Assembly (NCBI GenBank): GCA_934045075.1
Contig: OW203738.1
Coordinates: 5,757,487-5,821,486 of the forward strand
DNA: 64,000 nt
Direction of reading: 5' to 3'
From: Yponomeuta sedellus
Lineage: Eukaryota > Arthropoda > Insecta > Lepidoptera > Yponomeutidae
The notes under the pieces are model-generated. The model made no database searches. It was not told the DNA's origin and was given only the letters and a program-made list of their open reading frames with translations. Position numbers and translations under genes: made by a program. Shown piece after piece: positions 54,749 through 64,000 of this stretch. Numbering within the stretch: the stretch's first letter is position 1; each line of letters begins with the position of its first letter.

Positions 54749-54866
54749 TTCTTCTTCTTCAGGCTATATTATGTCATTGGGGGTAAGCAATACAATGCCA
54801 CCAATCTGCGATCCCCAACCCGCATGCCCAGCGTGGGGATTATGGGCACTAACCCCCAATGATGGT
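54749..54866. mobile_element. Rearranged S-B with inversion
   Basis: Reverse tail CTTCTTCTTCAGGCTATATT, then ATGTCATTGGGGGTAA, then a forward middle CTGCGATCCCCAACCCGCAT to CCCCCAATGATGG. Confidence 0.75.
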
Positions 54867-55254
54867 TTTATGAATGCATATAATATGTATCTTAGTACAA
54901 AAAGAAAATTTTTAATAAACAAAAATCTTTGAAATGTAGACCCTTATTAAAAATACCTATTATCATTTAGACTCAGTCTCTTGACTGTCCCACTCACTAA
55001 CCGCGGCCGAGTCCTTGCGCAAGAGTTGATTGAGCCATTCACATATAATCAGCGCTGTATTTATGCCAACTTCACTCACGGTGAGGTAACTTACGAGTGA
55101 CGCGATACATACGTTTAAAAAACGTCACTTGGACTCGGTGTGGTAGAGTTAACCGTACATCCTGACTACAACGACTTAAAAATGCTATTAGCGAGCGCGG
55201 GCGCAAAGCTTCTGAAAAAAAACTGTTACCATCTCACTTTTTTTAATACGTAAA
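54867..55254. other. No feature recognised
   Basis: Nothing recognised. Confidence 0.5.
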
Positions 55255-55330
55255 TAATTCTCACTCTTTGTTTCTCTGTGAGAAGGCCTGTTGCATGTAC
55301 TGTGACGTTTATAGGCTACATGAAAAAATT
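55255..55330 (-). mobile_element. Repeat S-G tip
   Basis: TTTCTCTGTGAGAAGGCCTG and TATAGGCTACATGAAA. Confidence 0.5.
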
Positions 55331-56324
55331 ACTTATTAAGTCCGTCTTGTGCTTGACTGTTTCTTCATCATTTGTCGTCAACGACAAGTTTCATAAATGT
55401 ATTACTGTTTTTACGATAGAATATAAACAAAACATGGCAAAAAAATACGTTAGACATATACTAAAGTAACTTTTAAAATAAAACTCAAGGAATATCTTTT
55501 AATAATTCAGAAAAACACACATTAGTTTCAATAATTGGACCAGCGGCATCTACCTTCATTATATGTACTTATAACTTTCATTTGTAAACAGTTTTGCAGT
55601 ATAACTTACTTAAGTGAAACTTTATATTATTTATTTGTTTAAGCACACACTCTTTATTATTTTTTCTTCTTTTAAGCTATGTTATATTACGGCACAACAT
55701 AAAAATTAAGTGTTTATATACAAACAGGTCCTAACTGAAAATCAGCGACGGTTAACTTATTGACTTACAGCTGAGTTAGGTCCCTATTCAATTACCTACT
55801 ATTATCTGTAAGTCTTCATGATGTTAAGTTATTTCAAAAATGTATCCTAGGTAATCCACACTAATAGAATATGTGTTATTCTATAAAAAATATCCGGCTA
55901 CCTATGTTCCAAACGGATAGACGGCCCCGGATGCACTTGCCCCAGGCGGCAGTATCATGGGGGCGCCAAATCCATAAGACAAGAATTTTAAAATATCTAT
56001 AAACAAATAATTTAAAAAAAGAAAGTTATAGTCTTTCTTGGTTAGTTATTTTTTCCGTGTTTCTGTTTTACGTCACAAGTTAAACTTATTACTTATTAAA
56101 TACTAAAAGTTTAAAATTATTAAGGGATTATTACTTTTACAAATGGTCCCAAAAATGCTACTCATTGGCAGTTTTTAGTTTTTCTCAAACACTAAAGGGG
56201 GGCGCCACTTTCAAGGTTTTGCTCCGGTTCGAAAAAATCGTAAATCGGACGTAAAGACGGACAAACTGCGAAGGGTCCTATTTCGCGTCCTTCGGGAACG
56301 GAACCCTAATGTTAGCGTTGTAAT
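55331..56324. other. No gene recognised
   Basis: 56215-56315 (CGTAAAGACGGACAAACTGC, CTTCGGGAACGGAACCCTAA) resembles a common insect interspersed repeat, from memory only. The rest is AT-rich. Confidence 0.45.
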
Positions 56325-56510
56325 TCAAATTCAAATAATTTTATTTCAACATAAAGAATTTACATTATGTTTGCTGAATGTCAATGTACAATGTAAAATG
56401 TAAGCCGCCGCGTTCGGGCCTTATTGTAGTGGAGAAAAAGGCAGCGGAAAAAAAAAACTCTACTCTGATCATCTTTTCTCAAATCATCTTAAAACCAAAT
56501 ACCTACATCA
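56325..56510 (-). mobile_element. NL-P 3' end
   Basis: Complement of 25460-25640, with tail AATTCAAATTCAAATAATTT and GTGGAGAAAAAGGCAGCGG. Confidence 0.8.
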
Positions 56511-56817
56511 GTTGCCATATGTATTAGGGTTAGTGGGGTTTGTATTTGGTGAAATGCTGTTAACAGTTACGACGCAAAGATACTGCTTTTGTACGTAACA
56601 GATATTACGCACAAGTAGTTCCACTTCTGGTATGTCGCTACCAGCCTTGGCAAGACTGTAAACTCCCAACAAAATAGTAATTTATTTTTGCGCTAAAAAA
56701 TAAGATCATACAACAAGGATCAGACTCCGCTAGCCTCAGGGCCGCATGTGGTCTACACGTCTATCATTATGTTACTGTGAAACGATAAATAATAGTAAAC
56801 ATTAAATTTGCCCAAAC
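56511..56817. other. No feature recognised
   Basis: Nothing recognised. Confidence 0.5.
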
Positions 56818-56877
56818 ATCGTCTTCAGGCTATAGAAGTCCACTGCTGGACATAGCCTTCCCCTAAAGAGCCACACG
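56818..56877 (-). mobile_element. SINE S-B 3' fragment
   Basis: ATCGTCTTCAGGCTATAGAA and GGACATAGCCTTCCCC. Confidence 0.75.
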
Positions 56878-56930
56878 AAGTATTATTAATTACTTAAAGA
56901 AAAAAGTAAAATAATTGTCGGGAGGTAACG

Positions 56931-57315
56931 TGAGTGCCTAGCGCTCGTGGCCTAGGCAAACCGAGTGATTGGAATCATTCACTTGGTTAAGCAACAACAG
57001 GCGCGGTCAGGTACGGGATGGGCGAGCGTCCCGTGACTACCACTAGTGGCATTTTTCCGAGCGCTTCCGTGCTTCGCAAGGCACGTTAACCCGTTGGTGC
57101 CGGCTGTCATATAATGGCAGTCGTTAAGCCATGTCAGAGGCCTTACGGGCGGCTTGATAACTTCTGACAGTAAGGCCCGCCACTGTCTTAGAATCCTCCA
57201 CCAACCCGGACTTGGCCCCCGTGGTGGAGAATGGCCTAATCTTTCTGCGATGCAGGAAGAGACCCGTGCCCCAGTAGTGGGGACATGCAAGGGTTGACGC
57301 GAACCTGAGTGCCTA
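56931..57315 (+). mobile_element. SINE S-C, full length with 10-bp TSD
   Basis: TGAGTGCCTA at 56931-56940 and 57306-57315. Element 56941-57305, 365 bp, defines both ends of S-C: GCGCTCGTGGCC and AAGGGTTGACGCGAACC. Confidence 0.95.
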
Positions 57316-57440
57316 ACGTGCTTAAATACCTCAGCGCTTGAAATGAACACGCGTTGTATTTAAGCCCATACAGTCTTTCTGAAAGAGGGTATGTGCCCTG
57401 CAGTGGGAAAAATATAGGCTACATTTAAAAAAAAGTGTCT
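57316..57440 (-). mobile_element. Repeat S-G copy
   Basis: AATACCTCAGCGCTTGAAAT, AGTCTTTCTGAAAGAGGG, AATATAGGCTACATTT. Confidence 0.55.
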
Positions 57441-57580
57441 CCCTCAAGGAGCCATTCCCATACAAACGAAGTTTGGTTATTCCCATACGGTAACTGCAAG
57501 CCTGCTGAAACCTCTGAAAATAAAGTACCTATTTACGTTTTACCTAATAAATAATCGCGACATAACCTAACATTTACGTG

Positions 57581-57768
57581 CAGGTACATACATTGCTTCT
57601 GACCCCACACTAGGACACCCTTTTTCGTGGGAACCAGAAACAACGACATCACAAACATGTAAACATCCAAGACCTGGAGTTTTTTTTTGTCCCCAGCCGG
57701 AGTTCGAACCCAAGCCCTCTTGCATGGTAGGCAGATACGCTACCGCTGCGCCACAGAGGTCGTCAATA
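57581..57768 (-). mobile_element. SINE S-D, near full length
   Basis: GGTACATACATTGCTTCTG to CGCCACAGAGGTCGTCAAT; B box GGTTCGAACTCC. Confidence 0.9.
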
Positions 57769-57778
57769 AGATCTGTTT

Positions 57779-58062
57779 AATACGAGTATGCTGTGTGGTG
57801 TCGGCCTAGAGAATAGCACCAACCCAAATTCTTCCCGCGGGTGTCGTAAAAGGTGACTAAGGGACACAAACTGGGGGGTGAGCAGCAGCGCTCCCTGCAG
57901 TACAATTCCACCGAACTGCGATCCCCAACCCGCATGCCCAGCGTGGGGATTATGGGCATTCCCCCAATGATGGCACAACCTTGCGCTATGGCGCTCATTA
58001 GGGGATAGCGACGTCCAGCAGTGGACTAATATAGCCTGAAGAAGAAGAAGAATACGAGTATG
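57779..58062 (+). mobile_element. SINE S-B, full length with 12-bp TSD
   Basis: AATACGAGTATG at 57779-57790 and 58051-58062. The 260-bp element runs from CTGTGTGGTGTCGGCC to a (GAA)n tail and defines the S-B ends. Confidence 0.95.
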
Positions 58063-58538
58063 TAATTACTCGGATGGAAAACAGGTAAATTTTAGAATTT
58101 ACTGTACTGCGGTGTTTTACAGTAACAGTTACATTTAAACCTTACACCGGCATTAACTGATTACATATTGTGGACGTGTGGCCGCAGCAGCCAACTGCCT
58201 TTTACCTCATACCGAACACGTAGGGTCGACACACGGTAATTATAAGGTAGGGAGCCTAGTTTCTTAGAGAGTGTAAGTACAGTCCACAACGGTTTCAGAT
58301 TTTTAGAAAAAATTATAACTACGTGGCTAATCTTAAGAGGTTGTGGCTTCGCTCACCGCTCAAATTAAAATTTAAATGTTTGACTTTTCTATGTTTTGAT
58401 TTTACCGTTTGTTGTTTCTGTTTATTTAATTTTATGTTTGTTTTCTTTGCATGGAAATATTATTGTTATATTGACTGACAGTCGTCCGCTCAATGTATCT
58501 CGACTAAGTATGTGAGAAACTTCCAAAAGGCTGAGTGC
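58063..58538. other. No feature recognised
   Basis: Nothing recognised. Confidence 0.5.
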
Positions 58539-58670
58539 AAGATAACGATTAAAGGTCGAAGGGTGGAACAAGCGAAATATTTTTCTATTTGGGGAGCCTA
58601 CTTACGAGGGATGGAAAGTGTGGAGGTGATATTGAAATAAGTGTATAAGCTGAAAATTGTGTTAAAGGTG
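58539..58670 (+). pseudogene. LINE reverse-transcriptase C-terminal relic
   Basis: One frame reads KITIKGRRVEQAKY; a shifted frame reads FFYLGSLLTRDGKCGGDIE. Together these match the (I)NG..VE.V..F.YLGSLxT.DG.CE..I segment of RTE-like LINEs. Frameshifted and with a stop, hence dead. It may be the upstream piece of the relic at 60207. Confidence 0.65.
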
Positions 58671-58893
58671 TCTTGTACTCCATCAAGAGTACGCAAAAAA
58701 TCACCAAAAAAACTTGATTGGTTATTCTTAATGGTAACAAAGAATCATGAAAGTAGTGTTAACCCTTCTAGCGCTCGACGCGCTCGGACAAAAAAAAGTT
58801 CAAAGGTACCGCATAGTGCAGGGTCATTTCGCACCGCCATTTTTTTGCAAATTTTTTGTGGACACAGTTCCGCATTTCTCAAATTAGAGAAAG
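58671..58893. other. No feature recognised
   Basis: The 88-codon frame 58641-58907 has no domain. Confidence 0.45.
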
Positions 58894-59444
58894 TACTACG
58901 TAATTAAAAACCTATTTAGAGGCTAAAAATTTCACCCATGCCGGGATTCGAACCCGCAACCTCTGGCTATCCGTGCCAGCGCTCTACCAATTGAGCCAAT
59001 GGGCGACTCACCGGCATCAGTAAAATTTCGAACCTTTTTACACTATTCTCTGTATTACGTACAGGCAGCGATATATGGCTTAAGCAAATTGCATCACTTA
59101 CAGCCCCGACTACCTACTTTGCAGTTTGGTTTTGCATCGGAATGATATCACTGTACCCACATTATTATACGATTTTTATTTTTAATGCACTAACCCGTGC
59201 TAAGGACAAATTTAAAAACCTATTTAGAGGCTAAAAAAGTAGAAAGTGTAAAGAGGTTCGAAATTTCACTGATGCCGGTGAGTCGCCCATTGGCTCAATT
59301 GGTAGAGCGCTGGCACGGATAGCCAGAGGTTGCGGGTTCGAATCCCGGCATGGGTGAAATTTTTAGCCTCTAAATAGGTTTTTAAATTTGTCCTTAGCAC
59401 GGGTTAGTAAATTAAAAATAAAAATAGTATAATACTACGTAATT
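58894..59444. mobile_element. Compound S-A insertion with one 12-bp TSD
   Basis: TACTACGTAATT at 58894-58905 and 59433-59444. The 527-bp insert is a full reverse S-A starting AAAAACCTATTTAGAGGC, then a reverse long end (TTTTTAATGCACTAACCCG to GAGGCTAAAA), then a forward S-A (A box GGCTCAATTGG, B box GGTTCGAATCC) ending in the long A-rich tail. Confidence 0.9.
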
Positions 59445-60115
59445 ATTCAATAAGTGTTATATATCATTACAATCTGCATAATTTTCCCTATCTGATTATT
59501 ATACTTGTAATGCTAATAAAATTATCAATAAACTTGCATGATTTTCAAATGACGAGATGAATTTTACTATCCACGCCATTTTGACACTACTTTGAACTTT
59601 GTCTCACTATTTTCACTAATTACTCATTCACTAGCACTGAACTAACACTTATAATATGATCTGCATATTATCTATAACTTTTTACACAATATTCATACTC
59701 TTATTCACCAAAATAAAGCTATAAATGAATTATTAACGGGAAGAGGTAAAATGACACTGACCGCCCATACAAGCGGCACGATCCGGGCTAAAAGTTCGAG
59801 GCTTTTTTCACTTTATTTTCAATCAAATACAACGAAACTATTATTTGAAACATAATTTACACACTTTTCCCAGTAATTTTATATATAACACATAAACAAA
59901 TACGCAGCGTTGCCTTCTCGAAATAACTTATAAAACTTTAGCGAGCGGAGCAACTCTCGCCGAAAACGTAAAATGGCGTCTGACCTAGCAAGCTCATGTG
60001 GTTTCGATGATAATTCAATTGGTTGGCAAAAGTAATCCAACCATTGGCCAATAAAACAACAGATATTGTCCATAGAGAATTCACAGAGCATAGATAAAAG
60101 AGTCCAATCTGAGCG
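59445..60115. other. No feature recognised
   Basis: AT-rich and unassigned. Confidence 0.5.
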
Positions 60116-60122
60116 TTGCATA

Positions 60123-60203
60123 GTGTACATACGTCTGTACACTAAGCGCTTGGGGGATTGCGTGCGGCCGGGCTGTTTAGTGTACAGACGTATGTACACT
60201 AAG
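60123..60203. repeat. Inverted pair of palindromic GTGTACA sites
   Basis: AGTGTACATACGTCTGTACA (60122) and AGTGTACAGACGTATGTACA (60179) are inverted relative to each other, and each is itself a GTGTACA...TGTACAC palindrome. Both are followed by CTAAGCGC. Confidence 0.9.
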
Positions 60204-60206
60204 CGC

Positions 60207-60585
60207 GTGAAGGGTGCAGTACAAATGAAGTGCTTGAGAAGTATGTGTAATGTTGCTTTGAATGACAAGACGCAATAGTCTGACTAGACAACGCTGTGGA
60301 CTGAAGAGGATGTAGTGATTGGAATTGAGAAAGAAATGTTGCGTTGGTTTGGACATATTGTAGAGAGGATGAAGGGGAAAGATTGACGAAGCAAAATTAA
60401 ATATATTAGCAACTTTGGGTGGAAAAACGGTAAGGGACGTCCCAGGTGGACATACTGCAAACAAATAGGAGCTGTATTAGTAAAGGAGTAAAATGTACCC
60501 GGATTAGGCGAGGGTGCATGTAATGACTAATAAACATAGTTCCTGGTCTGTGAATACCCCTCTGGGACATGTGTTGTGTAACCAT
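60207..60585 (+). pseudogene. RTE-like LINE C-terminal relic
   Basis: VKGAVQMKCLRSMCNVAL, then stops, EEDVV, IEKEMLRWFGH, ERMKGK, a GKGRPRW segment, TRIRRGCM and the 3' UTR word TACCCCTCTGGGA. The order and motifs (MLRWFGHxxRM, GRGRPRxTW) are those of the RTE-like LINE C-terminal region. Several stops and small indels, so it is non-functional. Confidence 0.8.
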
Positions 60586-61183
60586 TATGTTTAAGCTTCC
60601 AAAGATTCACACATTTACTTAGGCAGGTTAATGCAAGACACTGGAAGGAATCCGGATATTGAAGTCCACAACATGCTCAGAATAGCCTTTAACAATCGCA
60701 CGCAACAAATCAATGCGCGGACGCAATCTCGATCGGAAGATTCATAAATAAGCGACGGCGATGCGCGTGCCCATATCCGGCGACCAATCGCGGCAGTGCA
60801 TCAACCACTGTCATTGGTCGGTGACAAATTGGCATCCATCCGTGTGACGACTGTATCTTACACGTCCACTAAGACGTTTGTATGAATTTTGAGCAGTAAA
60901 AATTCTTACGAGTCTGCCTACTACTTTAAATAAAACCTAATTATACTCGTAATAATATTATACTACACCACTTTTTTTAACTATATACCGCTTTTCGTGC
61001 CATAATAGATTTCATTTAATTACAAATTAATTAATAAAAATAATTCATCATTTACCAAGTTTATTTGTTTTTGTTACTTAGAATTGTCTAAGTTGTTGCT
61101 TTAACATTTGTCGTATTCACTTAGCACAGTATGGCGCATTTTTTTATTATAAACGTATATAACCTACCTAAAATCTTTGCGGA
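60586..61183. other. No feature recognised
   Basis: Nothing recognised. 60700-60830 is GC-richer. Confidence 0.5.
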
Positions 61184-61564
61184 TTGAAGCTAGAACAACG
61201 AAAACGCTTGTTCAATTCGATTATCTTGAAAAAGAATTCGGTGAACTCGAGTGACCTATCTCGAAATCCTAATCACTCATTACAATTCCTCATTCTCCCA
61301 TCACCAGCGGGTACACGCTCGTCATGTCTCACGATATCGATCCCAAACTACATCCTAACTAAAGACACTGGTTTCCTACACGCTTTTTACCAACTGGAAG
61401 TCACCAGAAGCTCAAGTTTTGCCGTATCGATTCTAAAAGACTTTCGAAAAACTGAAACTTTAGCCGGTCTAGCTTTCAAAGCGACTGCAAGAATCGAGAG
61501 ATCTCCAGGGAGCCTGCATTTTCGTGTCGATTCTAAACAGTGCATCGATCTGATTGCTTCGTGA
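61184..61564 (+). other. Unassigned 126-codon frame
   Basis: The frame contains GFLHAFYQLEVTRSSSFAVS and has no domain that I know. The DNA repeats ATCGATTCTAAA-like words three times (61339, 61418, 61526), suggesting a decayed tandem repeat more than a gene. A real exon cannot be excluded. Confidence 0.25.
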
Positions 61565-62320
61565 TCAAATAGGCATGAGTTGAACAGATACGACGCGAGT
61601 TATGAGTTGGTATTAGCAAATATCGTAAAGGTGTCGTCAAATAAATTGTGTGAACATAGAAATGTAGGCGTTTGGTAGCTAGCACCGATATTATCTGGTT
61701 TGGATGTAAATAACGTTAAAAGAAAGTGCCATACATCTGTGTCAAGCGTTAGATAGTTTATTAAACTAATTTTGCCTTTTCCTAGCTTGGTTGGTGATAT
61801 ACTTGTAAAGCAATCTGAAGGTAAAGGAGAAGGTTAATATGAAGTGAAAGAGGTAATTGCCCAGCAGTGATGTAGCATAGGATCAACGCCTCACAGTCTC
61901 TGGTCCTGAACCCAAACTAAGGTAACCTATATAATACAATGATAAACCAACAAGGATATCACATACATAGGCAAAGACATAGCTCGATTATTAAATTCAA
62001 TCGATTGAAAGACAAAGAAAATTAAATAAAAATTATTTTTAAACTAACAGATAAAGATTTCAGTAAAAGAAATCTTATTTCTGTTACTGAAATAAATAAA
62101 GAATATTCTATTTTTCTATCTATCTCGCCATGCACACTTTTCTTTTATTTTATAATTTTGTGCTTTCTGTACTATGATTTTTGTGTCTGCAATAAAGTGT
62201 TAATAACATCAAAATTAAGGATGAGGAAGCGAAAATCTATCCTAAGCTGTGACTAACCTACTGCCAATTGTCGAAGCTTGCTGATTATTTAATGTTGTCT
62301 CCATCGCCTTAATACTATAA
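61565..62320. other. No gene recognised
   Basis: AATTGCCCAGCAGTGATG at 61855 is an RTE-like LINE tip. CAATAAAGTGTTAATAAC at 62189 is an NL-J-like tail. The rest is AT-rich. Confidence 0.45.
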
Positions 62321-62321
62321 A

Positions 62322-62558
62322 CTATTTTTCCAGCAACAGACAATTCTGTGCCGACCGTTCCTCTTTGCCGCAGCAAGCGTAACTGACTACCGTTTCGTTA
62401 TTGTTCAATATGTTTTCTAATAAGCCGCCAATAGCTTTAGTTGCTGTGAAAGGCGCTTCGCACGGACTGGTCCAGGAAAGTGGATCGTGCGTGCTGTGAT
62501 CTCTATAGGGCTTTGTTTCCGGGATTGTCTTGCCATTTAGATACAAGATGGCGTTCAC
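62322..62558 (-). other. Unassigned 78-codon reverse frame
   Basis: Balanced composition and no repeat match. The protein (LYLNGKTIPETKPYRD...) is not recognised. It lacks an ATG start (GTG at the first position), so if it is real it would be an internal exon. Confidence 0.25.
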
Positions 62559-62622
62559 TTACTCTTTGCGAACTCTTTCTTTGTGTATATTAGCATCAGT
62601 ACACGATATCAAATCTTGTACC

Positions 62623-62955
62623 TATGGGGACATAGGGACACGAGTCTCATCCCGAATTGCCGACGGTCTCCACCACGGGGGCCAAGCCCGGGATGGTGAA
62701 GGATTGTAAGACTGTGGTGGGCCTTACTGTCAGAAGTTATCAAGCCGCCCATAAGGCCTCTGACATGGGTTAACGACTATCATTACATGAGAGCCGGCGC
62801 CAACAGTTTAAGGTGCCTTGCGAAGCACGGAAGCGCTCGGAAAAATGCCACTAGAGGTAGTCACGGGCCGGTCACCCATCCTGCACCTGACCGTTGTTGC
62901 TTAACTCAAGTGATTGATTTCAATCACTTGGTTCGACTAGGCCACAAGCGCTTCG
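62623..62955 (-). mobile_element. SINE S-C, near full length
   Basis: TATGGGGACATAGGGACACG to CGACTAGGCCACAAGCGCTT. Confidence 0.9.
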
Positions 62956-63009
62956 ATTGGCTACAGTATAACCTCTAGACAAAAAGTCAAGTTTATGTAA
63001 ACTCTAGCA

Positions 63010-63200
63010 CTCCTATTGCCAAGCTGGTGATCTGTGGTTGTAAGCGGTTTACCATGTCTGGTTCTCACAGCTCAGAGTATCTTAGTTTGGGACCTGATTG
63101 TGGTGTGTAGAAGGTATTAATAAGTTCGACAAAATCTTAATTTCATTGCGTAAAGTTTCATTGCGATCCGCCATATCGTTGGTGAAGTTGATATAAAAAA
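63010..63200 (+). mobile_element. Repeat S-F copy
   Basis: GTTCTCACAGCTCAGAGTAT, GTTTGGGACCTGATTGTGG, GTAAAGTTTCATTGCGATCC. Compare 12788-12898 and 25183-25459. Confidence 0.45.
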
Positions 63201-63340
63201 ATTTTTAGAGACATTTTCTGCGACTCACTTAATGCAAGCCAATTATTAAACTGTTATGTCTTTCCCAACCAGAAGTCCCAAAGGAAGTGGGTAAGTACAT
63301 TTTATTTACTCTGCTTTCACACACGGCCATGAGTAGGATG
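63201..63340. other. Spacer left of the palindrome
   Basis: No feature recognised. GGGTAAGTACATT at 63278 is splice-donor-like, but there is no exon to go with it. Confidence 0.4.
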
Positions 63341-63454
63341 TTATTGGGCATTCTGGACCAGCTTCCATTCGTTTGAGCTCACGACGCACCGCGCCGGTTG
63401 GCGCGGCTTGTCGTTCACTCAAACTCATTACATCTGTTCCAGAATACCCAATAA
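63341..63454. repeat. 114-bp imperfect palindrome
   Basis: Outer arms TTATTGGGCATTCTGGACCA / complement TTATTGGGTATTCTGGAACA, middle GTTTGAG / CTCAAAC and ACGAC / GTCGT, core CCGCGCCGGTTGGCGCGG. Ends 132 bp before the ATPase start codon. Confidence 0.9.
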
Positions 63455-63586
63455 TATTGATTGATTCTGAATTTTACTTGCGGCAGGAAATGAAATGATG
63501 TTAGTAACACAGATAAATACTGAAGTTTAATCGTGATGATCGCATTTCAGTAATGAGGACATCACTGGTAACATATTTCTCCAAAA

Positions 63587-64000
63587 ATGAAATTTGTTAA
63601 ACAACCTACATCACTAAATCTTGAGAATATTGATGTAGGATCTGAAAAAAATACATATCGTCACGGAAAGCTTTTACCAAACACCATCCGTTGTATAGTT
63701 TGCGGACCGTCTAACTGCGGAAAAACAAACTTAGTCCTTGGGTTACTTTTACATCCTAATGGTTTACATTTCCGTAACGTGTACGTTTATTCGAAAACGT
63801 TGTATCAACCAAAATACATATTTTTAGAGAAGGTAATGAATCTCGTTCCAGGAATACGTTATTATAAATATCGCGATAACAAAGAAGTCTTAAATCCAAG
63901 CTTAGCGTCTCAAAATTCTGTCATTATTTTCGACGATGTTGCCTGTGAAAATCAAAATAACATTCGTGATTACTTTGCCATGGGTAGACATAAAAATATA
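63587..64000 (+). CDS. A32/FtsK-like DNA-packaging ATPase, 5' part (runs off window)
   Basis: Open from the ATG at 63587 for 138 codons to the last base with no stop, so the 3' part lies outside. Residues 36-47 hold the Walker A loop (IVCGPSNCGKTN), which binds ATP phosphate. Residues 111-117 (SVIIFDD) are the Walker B strand with the catalytic acidic pair. DYFAMGRHKN at 128-137 matches the RDYFxxGRHxNI motif that I know from A32-like packaging ATPases of Polinton/Maverick and adintovirus-like elements. Such proteins pump DNA into capsids and are usually ~220-300 residues. The start fits, being the first Met, with ~46 residues before the P-loop typical. Codon use is AT-rich but there is no frameshift or stop, unlike every other coding relic in the window. 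The assignment rests on motif recall; a host NTPase or another mobile element's ATPase is the alternative. Confidence 0.75.
   Translation, partial: MKFVKQPTSLNLENIDVGSEKNTYRHGKLLPNTIRCIVCGPSNCGKTNLVLGLLLHPNGLHFRNVYVYSKTLYQPKYIFLEKVMNLVPGIRYYKYRDNKEVLNPSLASQNSVIIFDDVACENQNNIRDYFAMGRHKNI

Noticed and set aside
61184..61564. 126-codon frame as a conserved protein
   Set aside because: Three ATCGATTCTAAA-like words suggest repeat origin, and no domain is recognised. Kept only as low-confidence.
63278..63290. GTAAGT as a donor site of an exon before the ATPase
   Set aside because: There is no coding or UTR-like sequence before it and the ATPase start has its own ATG, so no splice is needed.

Overview
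The window looks like intergenic or intronic DNA from an insect, most probably a moth or butterfly. I infer this from repeat types I associate with Lepidoptera: RTE-like LINE C-termini ending ...EAYAQQW next to a GCCCAGCAGTGG motif, Helitrons ending GGGTCAGCTAGT, and several tRNA-headed SINE families. No database search was possible, so names such as S-A or NL-J are my own labels. I found no intact host gene, rRNA, credible functional tRNA gene or CRISPR array. Nearly all long open frames are transposon relics or artefacts of simple repeats.

Layout. 1-5.1 kb: SINEs, LINE relics, a TIR MITE and an AT-rich stretch. 5.1-5.5 kb: GC-richer, non-repetitive DNA that resembles a 5' noncoding exon with a GTAAGT donor. 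5.5-16.3 kb: SINE mosaic with inverted SINE pairs, LINE 3' ends and a LINE fragment bounded by 90-bp direct repeats. 16.35-20.0 kb: four Helitrons, two of the junctions direct head-to-tail; the first is split by the only long retrotransposon (endonuclease-reverse transcriptase, 5' truncated and frameshifted). 20-34 kb: SINEs, a 454-bp Harbinger-type element with a MADF remnant, a 228-bp MITE family, a 73-bp-arm palindrome, a reverse-orientation Helitron and a GC-rich MITE. 34-40.9 kb: low-complexity DNA carrying a SINE that is itself split by another insert, then more SINEs. 40.88-43.37 kb: 2.49 kb of uninterrupted (AAAT)n next to a LINE 3' end. 43.4-51.7 kb: SINEs and a second copy of the 345-bp MITE. 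51.7-53.1 kb: six ~145-bp tandem monomers interrupted by two SINEs. 53-63.3 kb: nested SINEs and decayed LINE pieces. 63.34-64.0 kb: a 114-bp palindrome and then the only cleanly open, well-conserved coding sequence, the start of an A32/FtsK-like DNA-packaging ATPase that runs off the window edge and probably belongs to a Polinton/Maverick-adintovirus type element.

Family labels. S-A: tRNA-like SINE with A box TAGCTCAGTTGG and B box GGTTCGAATCC; its 3' end is either short (...AAATAGGTTTTTAA) or long (continuing through TTAGCACGGGTTAGTGCATT to an A-rich tail). S-B: ~260-bp SINE with (GAA)n tail. S-C: ~365-bp SINE with head GCGCTCGTGGCCTAG. S-D and S-E: tRNA-headed SINEs with GGTTCGAACCC-type B boxes. 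S-G: repeat with a CTCTCAGAGAGAG core. S-I: tRNA-headed SINE seen once as an inverted pair. S-F and S-H: minor SINE-like repeats. NL-J, NL-K, NL-P: 3' ends of non-LTR elements. MITE-T, MITE-R, F: TIR or foldback elements.

Nothing here forms an operon or pathway. The functional content is mobile DNA at different stages of decay. The notable points are the virus-like ATPase at the right edge and the repeated appearance of folded-back and tandem S-A structures that moved as single units.
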